Program-made: the position numbers and the translations under genes
The notes under the pieces: generated by a model
What the model was told of the DNA's origin: nothing
Seen by the model: only the letters and a program-made list of their open reading frames with translations
The model's database searches: none
Source: Scortum barcoo
Lineage: Eukaryota; Chordata; Actinopteri; Centrarchiformes; Terapontidae
Assembly (NCBI GenBank): GCA_023238725.1
Contig: CM041534.1
Span: 19,749,803 to 19,813,802 of the forward strand
DNA: 64,000 nucleotides
Reading direction: 5' to 3'
Part shown: in pieces, positions 10,951-23,945 of the stretch
Layout of the letters: every line of letters starts with the position of its first letter
Numbering within the stretch: the first letter of the stretch is position 1

Positions 10951-13900
10951 GGGTCATGTACCTTTTCAGTGCAGAAAGGAAAACAAAAGAAGAAAATGAC
11001 ATTTGTGCAATTTATTTTGACAAATAGCAACCATTCAGCAGTGGTTGACTGGTATAATAATCCGCCCACCCTGGTCTTTCATTTATGTTTGGCTTTCGGA
11101 TGCAACAACACTACATGAGCTCGGCTAACCCGGCTAACCAGACTAACCTGACAAACATTTTTTGGGCAAAACTTTCAGTCTAGATGGTCTCTTTTGGACA
11201 TAAATAGACTATTTTGACTAATTGTTTGGGTCACTGTACCATATGGTTTAGGCCATCTACACGTACCACATTACTACACTGATCTAAATACTTCTCCCAC
11301 CTCTGCCGGGTTCCTGTCTGTTTACACAACACTCCTACATGTATGAACACACCGGACCTGAAACCTCCAGCTGTAACCTGCAACTACGAGTCCTCCAACC
11401 AGACTGTGTTTGTCACGGCCATAATGTTTCCAACCTCTACTTATCCAGAAGGATCAACATGCACAATTTCATCAACATGCTGTTCCACATTCACAGCCAC
11501 ATCCATTCACACCTCTGAGCTGCCATATGTAGACCAAATGTGCCAATACGTACGGACTCGGGGCCAGCTACCCTCATATAATCAATCAGATCATTGTTAC
11601 AGAGATGTTTTATTTCATATTCTCAGTTTCAGCCAACAACACCCACTATGAGGAAAGAAAACCGTGCTACTCCCACTTAATAATGGATCAAATCAACCAT
11701 TAGCATCTTTGACAAGGAGGCATTCTGCGCTTTAGTGTCAGTTGAGCTGTTAGCAGAGTACAGAGAGTAAGAAATAATTCATCCCTGCTGAGGGAAGGAA
11801 AACCCTGCTTATTCCCCCGACAGGGCAGAGTACAGTAGATTAGAGCAGGGAGAGTCGGTGACCAGAAAAGCAGAATGTGTGTCGAGATGTTTTTAGCTGG
11901 AGCACAAAGACTGAGTCAGACAAACCTCGGCCTGCTGGGATATCACGTCTGCAGACACAGATACAAGGAGTGAGGGATGGAGGGAGGGGCTGGAGGAGGC
12001 GCAGATTCATCATTTAGTGGATAGAGTGTGAGTGAATATGGTCCTGCAGCTTGGATTTAAGTGTTGACTGTCCAACTCAACAAAACCAATTCAGTTCTTT
12101 TATTACGGCCCATCACCGTGTAATGGAAAAATCAGTATTTTTGTCGTCTTGTAGATGAGAGGCTGTCATCAAACAGTGTGGCTGTGAATCCACGCCAGGA
12201 CGCCACATGGGGTCCCAACATGCTGTTTTCCCTGCAGACAGATGGCCACTTTCTGTTCCTTACAGAGGACAGAGGGCCAGATCTTTGTCGTCTTTGCGTC
12301 TGTCTTTACGTCTGTAATTGTTGACAGCGAAGAAGAAGAAGGGCAGCTGCTGATCGGAGCCTGGCGTGGCGGGATCCTGAATCATCTGTTTTGGCGCAGA
12401 GGGGTTGGGACACGCTGCTGCATCGGAGCATTAACACATCAACATGTTGTTCCTCACGTTCAAGTCTTCTTCTGTCTTACTTACGCCTCTTAGCAGCAGC
12501 AGTACCAACGATGGCAGCAGTACAACTAGTCTTGCTTGTCGTCGCGGTTTCTGAGTTATAAATCAGTTGACTGCTGATCATTCACATGACACAGCATCTA
12601 AACATTTTCCTAAGCTTCTGGCCAATCAACTCTACTCCTAATACAGAAAATAGAAAATGACAAGGCTTTACCCAATCTACTTTTATACTTTATATATTTT
12701 TAGTATATGTATTACTAAACATACATTTTCCTGCATGTAGATGCTCTTTATAGAGTACAAAAGAGAGCCTACATAACATTTTATGGCAGTAGCACTCACT
12801 GGATGTGCCCTGAAAAAGTACTCAAGTTACACCAGCAGGGGAGCAAATAGTGATTTAAACGACTTTTCTGAGGCGTTGCATGAAATGAAGTCACTGCGTT
12901 GGCAGTGTTCACAGACAAAAAGTCAAATCTGGCATTAACAGCTTAGTTCCACCGTTTACCTCACAAATGTCATAACAAAAAGATAAAATGAACTATAAAA
13001 TCCTGTCCGTGTTTTGGTGCCAGAAAGCCATCAAACCCTCTGATCTATTACTGGGTCTCACCTGTAACTGAAGCAGCATGCCTCCATCATGTTTTTTAAA
13101 AGCAGCACTGTTTTCAGTCTGAACGAGTGAGTCCAGTTTCAGTTTCAGGGGTACTAGAAGTAGCAGCAGGAATGACAGTATGAGTGGTACAACTAGCAGA
13201 ATAAAAGTGATATAATTAGCTGCTGTTTCAGTGTAATTATTGTGCAATTAGTTATGATGCTGTAGTACTAGAAGAAAGCTTAAATGACAGAATTACTAGA
13301 AGTAAAAGTGGCCGCAGAAGTACTTGTACTATAGTAGTTATAGCAGTGATAGTGTTGGAGTAAAATAAAAGCCTGTTGTCAGTTAAACAGACAACTAAGG
13401 CTCTTATTTTGTGACTGATCATTTTCTGTAATCACCATCATTTACCAAGACACTGTATACCCGATGAGAAATTTTCCATCAACTCTAATATCACTTAATG
13501 TGAGGCAATTTATCTTAAACTATGAAAAATACAAATGGAAAACCACTTTAACTGCAACCATGGAGTCACATTTACGTCACATAAAAGCATCACTTAAAAA
13601 GATAAAGGGCGTGCAGAGCTGCGGTGTTTGAAAGTATTATGCCGAGGTCACTCAGTGTGAGGCACATTTAAAATAATGTCTGGCTTAAGTGAACAAGTAA
13701 TAACATCAAGTCTGCTAGTCCAACTTTGTGAGAGAGAACAACACGTCTATAAAACACGCTGCAGCAATTCAAGAATACAAGTAAAGTCGTCTGAAACATC
13801 TCCAGAGGGGATTAACCGACCTTTCCGACCGCATTACCCTTACAGCTGTTTTCTATTCGTTTACACACAGTGTCTGATGCAACTCTGCAGAAAACCAGGA

Positions 13901-14338
13901 CATGAGAGTGAGGTGCAGTTATCGAGGGAGAAACTGCATGTCACATTTTACAATACAGTAATTATTCAGGTTAATTTGTTGATGGAGACTGATGACTTTG
14001 AATGGAAAAAAAACTTCACTTTACCAGGCATGATTTGTCAGAGGAAAAGACTCAAATCACAAACAGATGTTGAGATACAAGATGATTCCACATGCAGAGT
14101 TATTTTTTCATGTTTTCTCATTATAACCTGTTCGGGGTCTAGTGTTTGTCACAAGCAGACTGTAAATTGGAACAGGCCTGGCAGCATAAGAATAGACAGT
14201 ACAGTGTTCACTTTGAAAATATTAGTAAATTGTGGGAACAACACTTGTGGGACAATTTATCTGGGCGCTTGATTAATTTGGTATTTTAAAAGGAGAAACA
14301 AGCCCTTTTCCAGTATAAGAATAAAATTTGAACTTTTA

Positions 14339-14540
14339 GGGCCCTGTCATACACCTGGTGCAAAGCGGGGCAAGATTTCCAAACAATGCAGTTGTTATTT
14401 TCATGCGCAGCGTCCACATTGTGTAAATAAAATGTAATAGTGCCAATCTTTGCGCCCATCAACATGTTGGTCTTAAAAGGAGGTGTGATCAGGTGAATCG
14501 TCGGCACATTGCTATCTTGGGACAGCAGAGAGCGATTACA
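14339..14540. repeat. GGGCCCTGTCATACACC-type dispersed repeat
   Basis: It starts GGGCCCTGTCATACACCTGG and contains TTTGCGCCCATCAACATGTT and GGTCTTAAAAGGAGGTGTGA, the landmarks of a common fish repeat whose intact copies are rich in GCGC. CpG decay suggests an old copy. Confidence 0.65.
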
Positions 14541-17500
14541 TCACTGACTAACAAAATACTTGTTTAAAGGATGAATTATTGAAATAATATGATGCTCCTA
14601 CATCCACTTTGAATTACTCAAAAAGGGTCTGAAGGTCATTAAATGCAGAATGTAAAGAGGAGAAGGCCTGGTTTGTGGTAGAGTCAGAGGTATGTAAGAT
14701 GGTATCGTCAGCATAAAGATAGACATCACAATTTTCTGTTGGGAAATAAATATAATGTATGGGTAAAATAAATATCATTGAGCCTCATATTGATTCTAAT
14801 ATTAATGGTCATAAAAAGTTGGGAAATGCAAAGTGTCCTACACAAATTTATTTTTGTACCAACTTTCATTATCAGAAGTAATCAAATCAATCAAAAAGAT
14901 CAAAAGTTCTTCAGTGAATTTCTTGCTGCATATTTGTTAAATGTTAATGAGAAGAGGGATATATGTGGCGTGGCAAACTTTGTCCAGGTATATCACTATA
15001 TTAGGGTTAGGGTTAGCAATGAAAGCAATGAAACAGCACAGATATTAAGTTGTCGGGTGGAGTTTTCCTTTAAGACATACTTACACTGTCTATTAATAGC
15101 TGTCTGTGAACATAGCTGGGATTTTAGCTCAATAAAAACTTTGGATTGGAAAAGTGATTTGTAAGGGCAATTAAAAAAACTCCATATTTCTTGTGCTTGT
15201 AGGTCTGTCTAAGGCTAAAAATTGTTTCTCTCTTCCTCTCTCTCACACAATCTTTTCTTCTGTTCTCTCCACAGCTCTTAGGATATCTTGAATTTCCCAG
15301 ATGTGTTTCCAGCTGGACAGATGTGATTTCACTGATCTGGTATGTTTCTTCAAGAGTGATAACATAATTACAATTTATTGACCACCTATTTTCCAACAGT
15401 TGGAAATAATGTATTTTGGATTATATTTACTCAGTGAGTGATTTATTGTAGTGTATGAGATTTACAAAGATATAAAAATAAATTCTCTTTCAAAGCTCTT
15501 CCAGGATCGTGATAGATGTATGGTGGTGCTGGACCTGGGCTTGTTGCCAGTGGTTCCTCACACTAAAATAAAACAGATCACCAGTAATGTGAAAAATTAT
15601 GCAAATATGTACCTGTGATGCATGTATTGATAAATTACATTTTCTCCCTTTTCCACCCTTGTGTTCATTTTCATAACAAAACTAATATAATCAGGTACAA
15701 TGCATGGTCTAGTATTCAAATGAAATCTTAAAAATATAGATAAAAGTTGTACAAAAATGCAATAAATAACAAAAACACTGTCTAAATCAGGTGGATCTAA
15801 TGAGCAAATATAGTATATTTATCTTAATTTATGTATGTTTTAAAGCTGGTGAGTGATAAAGGTTTATACATTTAATAGAAACATTTGACATGACATTTAA
15901 TAGAAAACACATATTTAATAGTGCAGATAGAGTTTATTCGACAGTGAGAGAAAGTATATAGAGAAAATGAATAGTCACCTTTGATTAGAAAAAAAACTTT
16001 ATTAATAATAGAATCAAACTATATTCTGGAAGAAATAGGAAGCCAGTGAAGGGACATTTAAATTGGGGTGATGTTTTCTTTTCTCGTAGTTTCAGTAAAA
16101 AGCCTTGCAGCTCTATTTCGGATCAATTTAAGTCCATTTTGTGCTTTTTTGAATAACTCTCTCCACATCAGCTGCAGACAGACATGATTGGTTTACTTGG
16201 CTGTTAAAGTTTAAGTTTAAATCTAAAATTATTCTGTCCATTTACTCATAGCCATTTTAATTTACCAACGTAATATAAAATTATTGTGACATTATCTTGT
16301 GATGTTTCCTGTTAGGACACACAGGACAACTTGTGCTGTGTGTTTATGGCAGGATGTTGTGATTTGCCTGTGTGTGTATCACCTGTGTGTGTGTGTGTTG
16401 CATGTCACGCTTGAAAAGCTTTTCGATTGAGTCAGTGTGACACATTTATGAATAAAAGGCATGAAATCGGAGTGACTGAGTTGAACAGGAGAGGGCAAAG
16501 TCTATCCATCCGTCTCCTCCTCTCCTCTCTGCTGAGCGCCAAACCCATTAAACCTTCAGCTCTAAGCTACTGTCACGTTTTATACAAAACAAAACAGGCG
16601 CTGGTTAAACTGTGTTGTATATTTCACATAGCTGAACAAAGCCGAGCAGCCCGACTATTTAGCGAGGAAAAGAAAACAGAAGAAAAGACCAACCAAACAA
16701 ATCCAAAACAACCCAAACCAAACTCTGTGGCAGCAGCCGAGCGTGATGACTGCGAGCTCTCCTGCCGCCTTATCGCTCCCCTGCAGACCTCTGAGATCTC
16801 TCAGATCTGAAAGTGTCTTTGATGCTCACTGCTGCATAAACTCCAACATGTGCTCATCATTTTCTCAGCATGGCTGTGCGGTGCAGCAAGGGTCAGAGCA
16901 CAGAGAAGTAGGCCAGGAGAAACCCTGCAGCCTGAGAGGGGACGGCTTTCCACCGTCGAGGCTTGTTTGACATCTCACAGATCCCATTAAAGTAACTTTC
17001 ACCAAACAGATCAAATAAATCTATCAGATTTCTGGAGGATAAGTCTTTTAATATTCTGCATTTTTCATCTTGTCAACAAATCCCAAGTGTATAACAGCAG
17101 AAAAGCTCCTGTACCAGAGTAAGGTGGTACACTTAACCCCTCCAGTCTGCATCCCTTCGTCTCTTCGTCTCCCTCTGTGAACCTCCACTCCTCTCAGATC
17201 CAATCGATAACTTTCACTGAATAGTTTGAACGTTATTAATCCCTGAGGGGAAAATGCAGCCATTACAGAATCAAATAAAAGGATGGAGATAAAACAGCAT
17301 TAAAGGGCAGCAGGGCGTTTGTCCTTGAAACCAAATCAGCCGGAGTGCGCCTGAGCAAGGCAGCCGCTCGCTGCCGCCTTCGCCCTCCCGTGCATCAGTG
17401 CTGCTGACATTATCGCTCTCATAAAACACGGGGATTACTTTTGCTGACTGGAAGCAAAATGTCAACTTATAAAAGTAATGAGCCACCAGACGAGTGAGAT

Positions 17501-17676
17501 TAACAGACATCTTCAAATCAGCTGCTTTAGCGTAGAGCTCCTGTCTGCTAATCCCTCCAATCTGTGATTCCACTCTGATAATTAGATTAATGGGCCGACG
17601 CTCTGCAGCTTCAGGCTGCTCAAAAAAAAAAAAACACTAACAGGAGACCAACTCAAACACAACCACAGCCTGATTT
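14541..17676. other. Non-coding stretch with retroelement-like debris
   Basis: GTATCGTCAGCATAAAGATA near 14703 and the block at 16038-16146 resemble parts of one fish repeat family. A short telomere-like run is at 15001-15016. A candidate small exon flanked by good splice signals is at 15275-15339. 17300-17600 is moderately CpG-rich and ends in TAATTAGATTAATGGG, a homeodomain-like site. No gene was recognised. Confidence 0.45.
16038..16146. repeat. Dispersed repeat fragment (AGGAAGCCAGTGAAGGGAC)
   Basis: The order AGGAAGCCAGTGAAGGGAC, AATTGGGGTGATGTTTTC, AAAAGCCTTGCAGC, GGATCAATTTAAGTCCATTT matches a repeat I recognise from fish, probably the 3' part of a retroelement. Confidence 0.55.
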
Positions 17677-17965
17677 CCACCAGAGGAAGTGCAGTTACTT
17701 AAGTACTGCACTTACACTGTGATGTACTTGTATTTAAGCTTGTGTCAACCTTACAGTTTTTACATTTTTTGTACAATAATGAATAAATCAAATTTTATAT
17801 ATTGTACAAAATATTGTTTACACTTAATTCCGATTTAGAAATTATTAAAATCCTGCCGACATATTAATGCATCAGTCATAATAATACATATATTTTGCAG
17901 TATAAATACTTATGCACTCTTACTGCAGGACTTTTACTTGCAGTATTTTCACACTTCTACCGACA
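17677..17965. mobile_element. AGTACTT-type MITE copy 1
   Basis: From CCACCAGAGGAAGTGCAGTT to CACACTTCTACCG it carries the AAGTACT/TACTTGTA pattern and TACTGCAGGACTTTTACTTG that typify a high-copy percomorph element whose termini read CAGTGGTGGAAGAAGTACTC. Strongly decayed and non-coding. Confidence 0.65.
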
Positions 17966-19526
17966 TAAATATGCTGAACATTTAAGCTCCGTGTTTGCAC
18001 AGCAGGAGAGATGAAGTTCCTTTTAGTAGTCCTTTTGGTAGTCCTTTGCATTTTGGCAACTTTTAGCACACTGCACCTTCTTTGGGGAACGTGTTGCTTT
18101 GACCAGCCAAACACATATCACCACTTTTCTGTAGATTACTTCTTAATAGAGCAGTCTGGACTGTATTTTATCTGCTCACCTGTACCTGCAGCAACAAAGC
18201 CACATCAACGCATGTTTATAACAGAGGTATTTTCAGTCTGAACTAAAAAGGCAAAGAATGATTTTTATGTCTTTTGTTCATTCTTTTAATGGGTGAAGAG
18301 TTCAAAACTCCATCAACACTTGATGCCAGAAATCCCTACTCTGCTATTTTACTTTCTTTAATGCCAGAGCAAACAGCCTCAAATCCTCCCAACTTATAAA
18401 TTAAAGATTTATCATTCATCTTTGGACATCACACTGGCAACTACCATCTATTGTCCTTGGTTCTTTGCTTTTTCAAAATATATCTTCAATGGGTTTTTTA
18501 ACCTTAAAAATAAATTTTTCCTTGACAGTTTTTAATATATTAACGGTTAAAAATATTATAAGTTACCAAAAACAAATAGAGTATTAAGTTTCTTTAGTTT
18601 CCAACAGGAATATATTTTCCATTCTGTCTGTGGCTTTGTCTGTCTCTCTCTCTCTGTCTCGCTCTCTCAGAAGCAGGCTGTTATTACCTGGCTTAGCACC
18701 TTTGGCTCTCAGTGGGAGTCTGACAGAAATAGAGTCCGGTGTGGCAGCCGCCTGCAGCCTGACTGTGTTTACCTCCTTGTCTGACTCTGTCTGTCACACC
18801 GGTCATGTTTGGACGGATTTATCGGAGCTCTGAGCCGAGTCCTGCTTCAGTCGGCTTCATGCGTCCAGGTGAGAAAGAGGCCGAGCCAACTTGTGTGGCA
18901 CCAAACGGACACACTGAGGTTCTGCAGGAATATAAACTGTGCTAAGTGCAGGAAATGACCTTACAGTTCAAGGGTTTATGGGTGGAGAGGGACTGATGCT
19001 GACATCTGATAAGCAGCACTTCTTCATGCTTGGAAAGAAAAACAAAAACTGGACTAATGGTCTTATTAAATTACTCCGACATGTATAAAAACACAGACAT
19101 AACTGGAATATCTAAAATCAGTTGGCAGCATAACCTAAAACCTTTGTTTCGTGGACAAAAGGGATTCACACTAATAAGTCACATGGCCACTAGAGGTCCT
19201 TCCTTAAACTCCACAGATGATTGTTACTAAGAAAGTCGTTTTAGGGGTTGTAATTTTTTAATCTTGTCTTACTGAAACCACCACAGGTGAATATTACTAC
19301 AGTATTTTTTACTCTTTTTGTACTTCCAGCAAGCAGTTTTCCAAATCATTTCAATGCTGTCTGAATTCTCTTGAAGTCTCCATCTAGAGGCCATAAGGGA
19401 AATTGCACCATGAGGCTTTTGTAGCTTCCATGCTCAGGTTTCCCGTTTATGTGAATCTAATTCAAAATTTAGACCAAAGAAAAGTGATGTTATGTATGAT
19501 CACGTCCTATGTGTGTGTGTCCAACA

Positions 19527-20075
19527 GGTAGTAACCTAACTAAGTACAAATTTGAGGTACTTGTACTTTACTTCAATTTTATACCTCTACTTTACTACAT
19601 CTCAGAGACTCTTGTTGTTCTTTTTACTAGATTACATTTGTCTGTCAGCTTTAGTTATTCTTAAATGTCATGCTCTTCCTGTCTTTGATGAAGTGTTTCT
19701 TTGTGTGTTGAGAAAATTCTCCTTCTTCCCAAGCTTAATAAACCCTAAAAAACTAAACCCTTGGATCAGAGGACAGCAACACTACAGACATATGATTATT
19801 TTAGGGACTACAATGCATTACTTTAAACTAAACTACCCAACAATATAAAAATTTGTGAAACTGAGCTCATCTACAGCAGTAAAATGCAACATCGACAAAA
19901 CGGCAGCAGTAATATTAACCTTAGAAAGATCAAATATAAAGTACACTGACAGGGGACATTTTACTTCAGTATGAATACTCTAAAGTAAAGTTTTAAATGC
20001 AGGAATTTTACTTGTAGTATTTTCACTGTGTGGTTTTAGTGCTTTTACTGAAATAAAGTATCTGAATACTGTGGC
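19527..20075. mobile_element. AGTACTT-type MITE copy 2
   Basis: It starts near GGTAGTAACCTAACTAAGTA, then GAGGTACTTGTACTTTACTT, and ends with TTTTACTTGTAGTATTTTCA and AAATAAAGTATCTGAATACT. The first 130 bp and last 150 bp fit well; the middle is diverged or partly replaced. Confidence 0.7.
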
Positions 20076-21129
20076 CACCGACCACTTCTCTGATTTCTCT
20101 TTAACCGTCTCTGTCTTTGTCCCTGTGGACCTCTGCCTCTCTGATCAGAGGTGAAACTGAAAGAAAAAGCCTGAAACAGACAAAAAGAGGCCCTCTCTTC
20201 CTTTCCAACACATCCATTTTCAATTACAGGTACCATCCTGCAGGGTTATTTTTAGCCAGCACTGGATATCTATAGCCTCTCTCCTGAAGCATCTATCACA
20301 GATGCTGCTGCTGCTGGTCCTTCACCTCTTCTATTATTTACATCCACATTTAAATTTGAGCTATTTCACTAATGCTCTCATCCAGAGTGTTTTACCGCAG
20401 CAGGAGCACAATAAGCTTCGATTTTTATTGTAGACGAAAAAGCAACCATTCAGATGGCTTGAACAGGGGCAAAGCTGCACTAAGCCCACTCCATTCCCAT
20501 GATATCTGAGTGGTTATGTGGGAGTGAAGAGGTGTCAGTGCAGAAATAAGAGAAATAACAGGAATTATAGCTCAGGCAGTTTTTTTTTACTTCAACATCC
20601 GAGGTTATTACAGCAAGTAAATCAGCGGGATATAACAGGAGGAATTCAGCGGAGAAAAAGCGAGGTGATAGATGAGTGCTCAGTGGATATCTGAAGGTAA
20701 GAAAAAGAAAAAGAATCTGAAACAAAAATATTCCACTGTTTCTGAGAAATATACTGACTTGTACTGGTCATGCATGTGGCTTATATGGTCCCATTTAATG
20801 GACTTCTTTCTGCACTATAAGTATTTTCACTGGCCAATGTCCCTGATGTGTTTGTGGCTGAAATGTTTCAGTTAAGTACAACATAAATGTCAGATTTGAT
20901 GGCCTGACAATTATCCTAAAAATCACAGAGCTGATATCGTCATTTAAAAGACCTCCCACTGATAATAAAATCGATTGAGCACTAAACTAATTTGAGGGAA
21001 CTCTGTCTTCAAGCCAAGATTTGAGAGCACGTAAGGGAACATTTATGAGAACAAAACAAGTTGTTTGGAGCCAAAATTGTGCACATGAAACTCATGAGTG
21101 GACCAACTGGTTTTAAAAGCCTTTTAAAT

Positions 21130-21290
21130 AAACAGTTCAGATCAGGTCTGCCTCACAGTTTGGGTTCCAGTTCATCCCAAAGGTGTTGGATGGGGCTGAG
21201 GGCAGGACTTTGTGCAGACTTGGACAAAGCATTTCTTTATGGAGCTGCTTTGACGGGTGTTCAAAAGTACACAAAAGTTTGTGGACAACA
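21130..21290 (-). pseudogene. Tc1/mariner transposase relic, C-terminal part
   Basis: On the minus strand 21165-21196 reads PIQHLWDELE preceded by SP, the counterpart of the Tc1 motif SPDLNPIEHLWDELE. The E of PIE is the last residue of the catalytic DDE triad and is Q here. Neighbouring frames are shifted. The enzyme family cuts and pastes DNA at TA sites; this copy is a short dead fragment with no visible terminal repeats. Confidence 0.75.
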
Positions 21291-23599
21291 CTACAGTTCC
21301 CATGAGCCTTAGCAGCCAGAAGACAAGATGTGAGTTTTTACCATGTTCATTAGCATCAGGAGCAAAACACTGCACCACAGCTAGTGAACTGATTAACCAT
21401 TGATCCAAAATCTTTTAAAATTTATCCAAAAAGCTCAGACTTCACTCCACCATGAGAGTCTGAAGCTTCCCAGATGGATGTTTTTTTTACAGTAATGACT
21501 AACAGAGTTGTTCTGGATACAATCTTGTAAACATCTTTTCTTTTTCACAGTGAAGCAGCATTAATGCAAGAGTTCATATAAGAGCACTCAATCTGTAAGT
21601 ACAAATGTTACTTTAACCGAGCGGCCGAAAGTTGAATAACAAACATGTACATTTCCTTTAAAAGTATCTGTCATCCCTCTGGGTTTGACTGAAATAAGTC
21701 TCTTTCACACTGCACAGCAGGTCTTGGTATCAGATTTTAGGGAGAGTCAATACTTGCGGCCTATTTTCGTCTCCTCTCTGTCTGATATCCAACACCAGAA
21801 TTTGCAACTGTGCCTTCCAAAAAACCATCAAGGATGTCCTTGTTTTGCAATGATTTGGCAGCTTGAAGACTCTTCCTTTAGTTTCCAAATGGAAAAAGTA
21901 TTTTAAGGGAATGATGGTTAACAAAACAACCCTTTCAAAATGAAGTAAAACTTATGATAATATTTAATTCATCTTCTATCAGAAAGCTTTCATTAGGAAG
22001 ATATCGACGTTCTGAGGGGCATAATGAAGTCATAATCAGATAACAGTTTCACTCCAGCTTAGATGTACAAAATGTTTGGAATGACCTTTAAAATGCTGCA
22101 GATATCTGTTCATGCAGAGTGCGTGGATGCTGGAAATCAGGCACAAACTGTACCATTTTCCTGCGCTGCGCTCCAGCTTCCATGCTCTGCCAGAAAAACA
22201 TAATCCCTCTCTGTGCAATGGGAGTTTGTTAGCCAACAAGCCAAGGGGATGAAACCACCTCAAATGACAGCGAGGGAGAGAAGCGGAGCGACTGTTTGAA
22301 TTCTGAAAACACGTTTCATTAAGGGATTTAAAACCGATGAAAAATGAACAGGGAGGAGCCTCCTGAAGGCTTTGAAACTGAAACAGCTCTTTTATTTATG
22401 TCCTTTCCTCTAATTTTAATCTGTACTTTCTTGATTCAGCATTTGTGAAGGTACAGGAAGAGCTTCAGATCTCTGAGTGGCTCATTTCTAATTTATCTTG
22501 TACTCTCAATTATTAAAGAAATTTATTACTCTGCTGCATGTTAAGTTTTGACTGTAAATGGTGGCACAGGGGGTTAAGAAACGCGAAGAAGATGCATACA
22601 GAAAGTCTTAAATTTGAAATGTCACTACTGTTGTCCTCTTTCTCTGTGCCAGCGGTGACGTTATCCCTCTCTTGTCTGTCCTTGTTCAGCCTCTGTTTGG
22701 CTCAGTCTGGTGCTGCTCTGTCCAGAGAAACACTCACATAGCAGAGCACAATGACGCCCAGTGATTTCTCGCAAGTTCCTGAAAGGTAAAATTAGACCCG
22801 ACAGGAGGAATGTTTTTAATGAGGAGGATCAGACGACAGCACCAAGACGCTGAAGGTCACCTTCATTGATTTCAGGTTTTGGCTCCTCGGCCACACTGAA
22901 GGCATCTTAGTGGACGGACGGAAACGAAAGACGGATTCAGAGCTCCTGAGTCAGAGCGCTCGCAGTCCCGCTCACACATCCGTCTGTTTTAAATCGTGCA
23001 AACTGGGACCTGTTGGACATTTGGTGTCACTTGTCATTGCTGCTGCGGTGGAGGAAGTGACACGCTGACAGCGGAGGGACCCACTGACCAGAAACACTGC
23101 AGGGAAAAGGCAGAGTTTGTTCCGGGCAGACATTTTTAGTTCGCTCTGAATACAGGAAGAAGGCTGAAGTGAGAGTTCACAATTGTGGTGTGAAGATTCT
23201 TAGTTCATATTTTATTTGTCATTTAAATTTCAAAGTAACGCGACTTGTATTTCTCAGAAAAGACTTCATGTCCTGTGAATGACGAGGATGTATGTAGGAA
23301 GAAGAAGAGACTGTGATTAATTCAGAGAGCCATACCAGCAATTTGGACTGCTGATTACACATTTTTGCATCAAGCAACCTGCGTTTTAACATTATGCCAG
23401 AACACGAAGAAAACCAGCTTTCTTCAGCAAATATTGAGTTTACCTCCAGTTTTATGAGAGGCAGAATTCTATTTTTTTAATATGAGAAAACAACCAGATT
23501 CACATGATCCCTTTTCATTTTGTCTTTTGGGTTTGAGTGTTCGAGCCACACCGAATGTGTGTTTTATCTGATTATTACGTTTCTCTTTTTCTGTTTAAA

Positions 23600-23945
23600 A
23601 TTGTATTCGTTTATTAAATTAAATAATCAACATAATGAGGAAATGGTTTTAATTTAAGTGTCTGACAAGTCGCAAAATGTTGGTAGTCAGCATAGCTGTT
23701 CATGAAAAATGAACAAAGACACACTTCAGGTTAAGAATAAGGAAAGATGATGGTTTTAGTTAAATATTGAAAAAAGTCAACAGTGACTCATGGGCAAAGA
23801 ACATTTAACTGAAACTACACTCTTCCCTCAACCTTAAGCAAGTACTGTTGTTGCTTGAACCAAACCACGAGGCGCGCAGGATGCAAACTCTGGTCTAAAG
23901 TCCCAAACCGTATACCCACTATCCACCCTGGTGAGTATAAAACAC
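23600..23945. repeat. Dispersed repeat, copy 2 (AATCAACATAATGAGG family)
   Basis: Longer copy of the element at 9424. It continues through GACTCATGGGCAAAGAACAT and AAACCACGAGGCGCGCAGGA to TCCCAAACCGTATACCCACT, a right part that I know from fish repeats. No coding frame. Confidence 0.6.

Larger units (their letters stand above)
7421..14338. other. Non-coding stretch between repeat copies
   Basis: No gene was recognised. The longest frame (13676-14272, plus strand) has no family resemblance and ordinary AT-rich composition. A perfect hairpin is at 10916-10950 and degenerate AGTAGCAG-type triplet sequence at 13135-13350. Confidence 0.5.
17966..23600. other. Non-coding stretch between repeats
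   Basis: Apart from the repeats given separately, no gene was recognised. 18690-18870 is GC-richer and ends in a near-consensus donor CCAG|GTGAGA at 18869. 22745-23130 is mildly CpG-rich. The 76-codon frame at 18011 has a signal-peptide-like start but no family match. Confidence 0.45.

Noticed and set aside
13676..14272. 198-codon plus-strand ORF
   Set aside because: Longest non-repeat frame, but amino-acid order resembles no family I know, codon use is AT-driven and there is no promoter or splice context.
15498..15617. Open frame after an acceptor-like CTCTTCCAG
   Set aside because: No convincing donor follows and no protein family was recognised.
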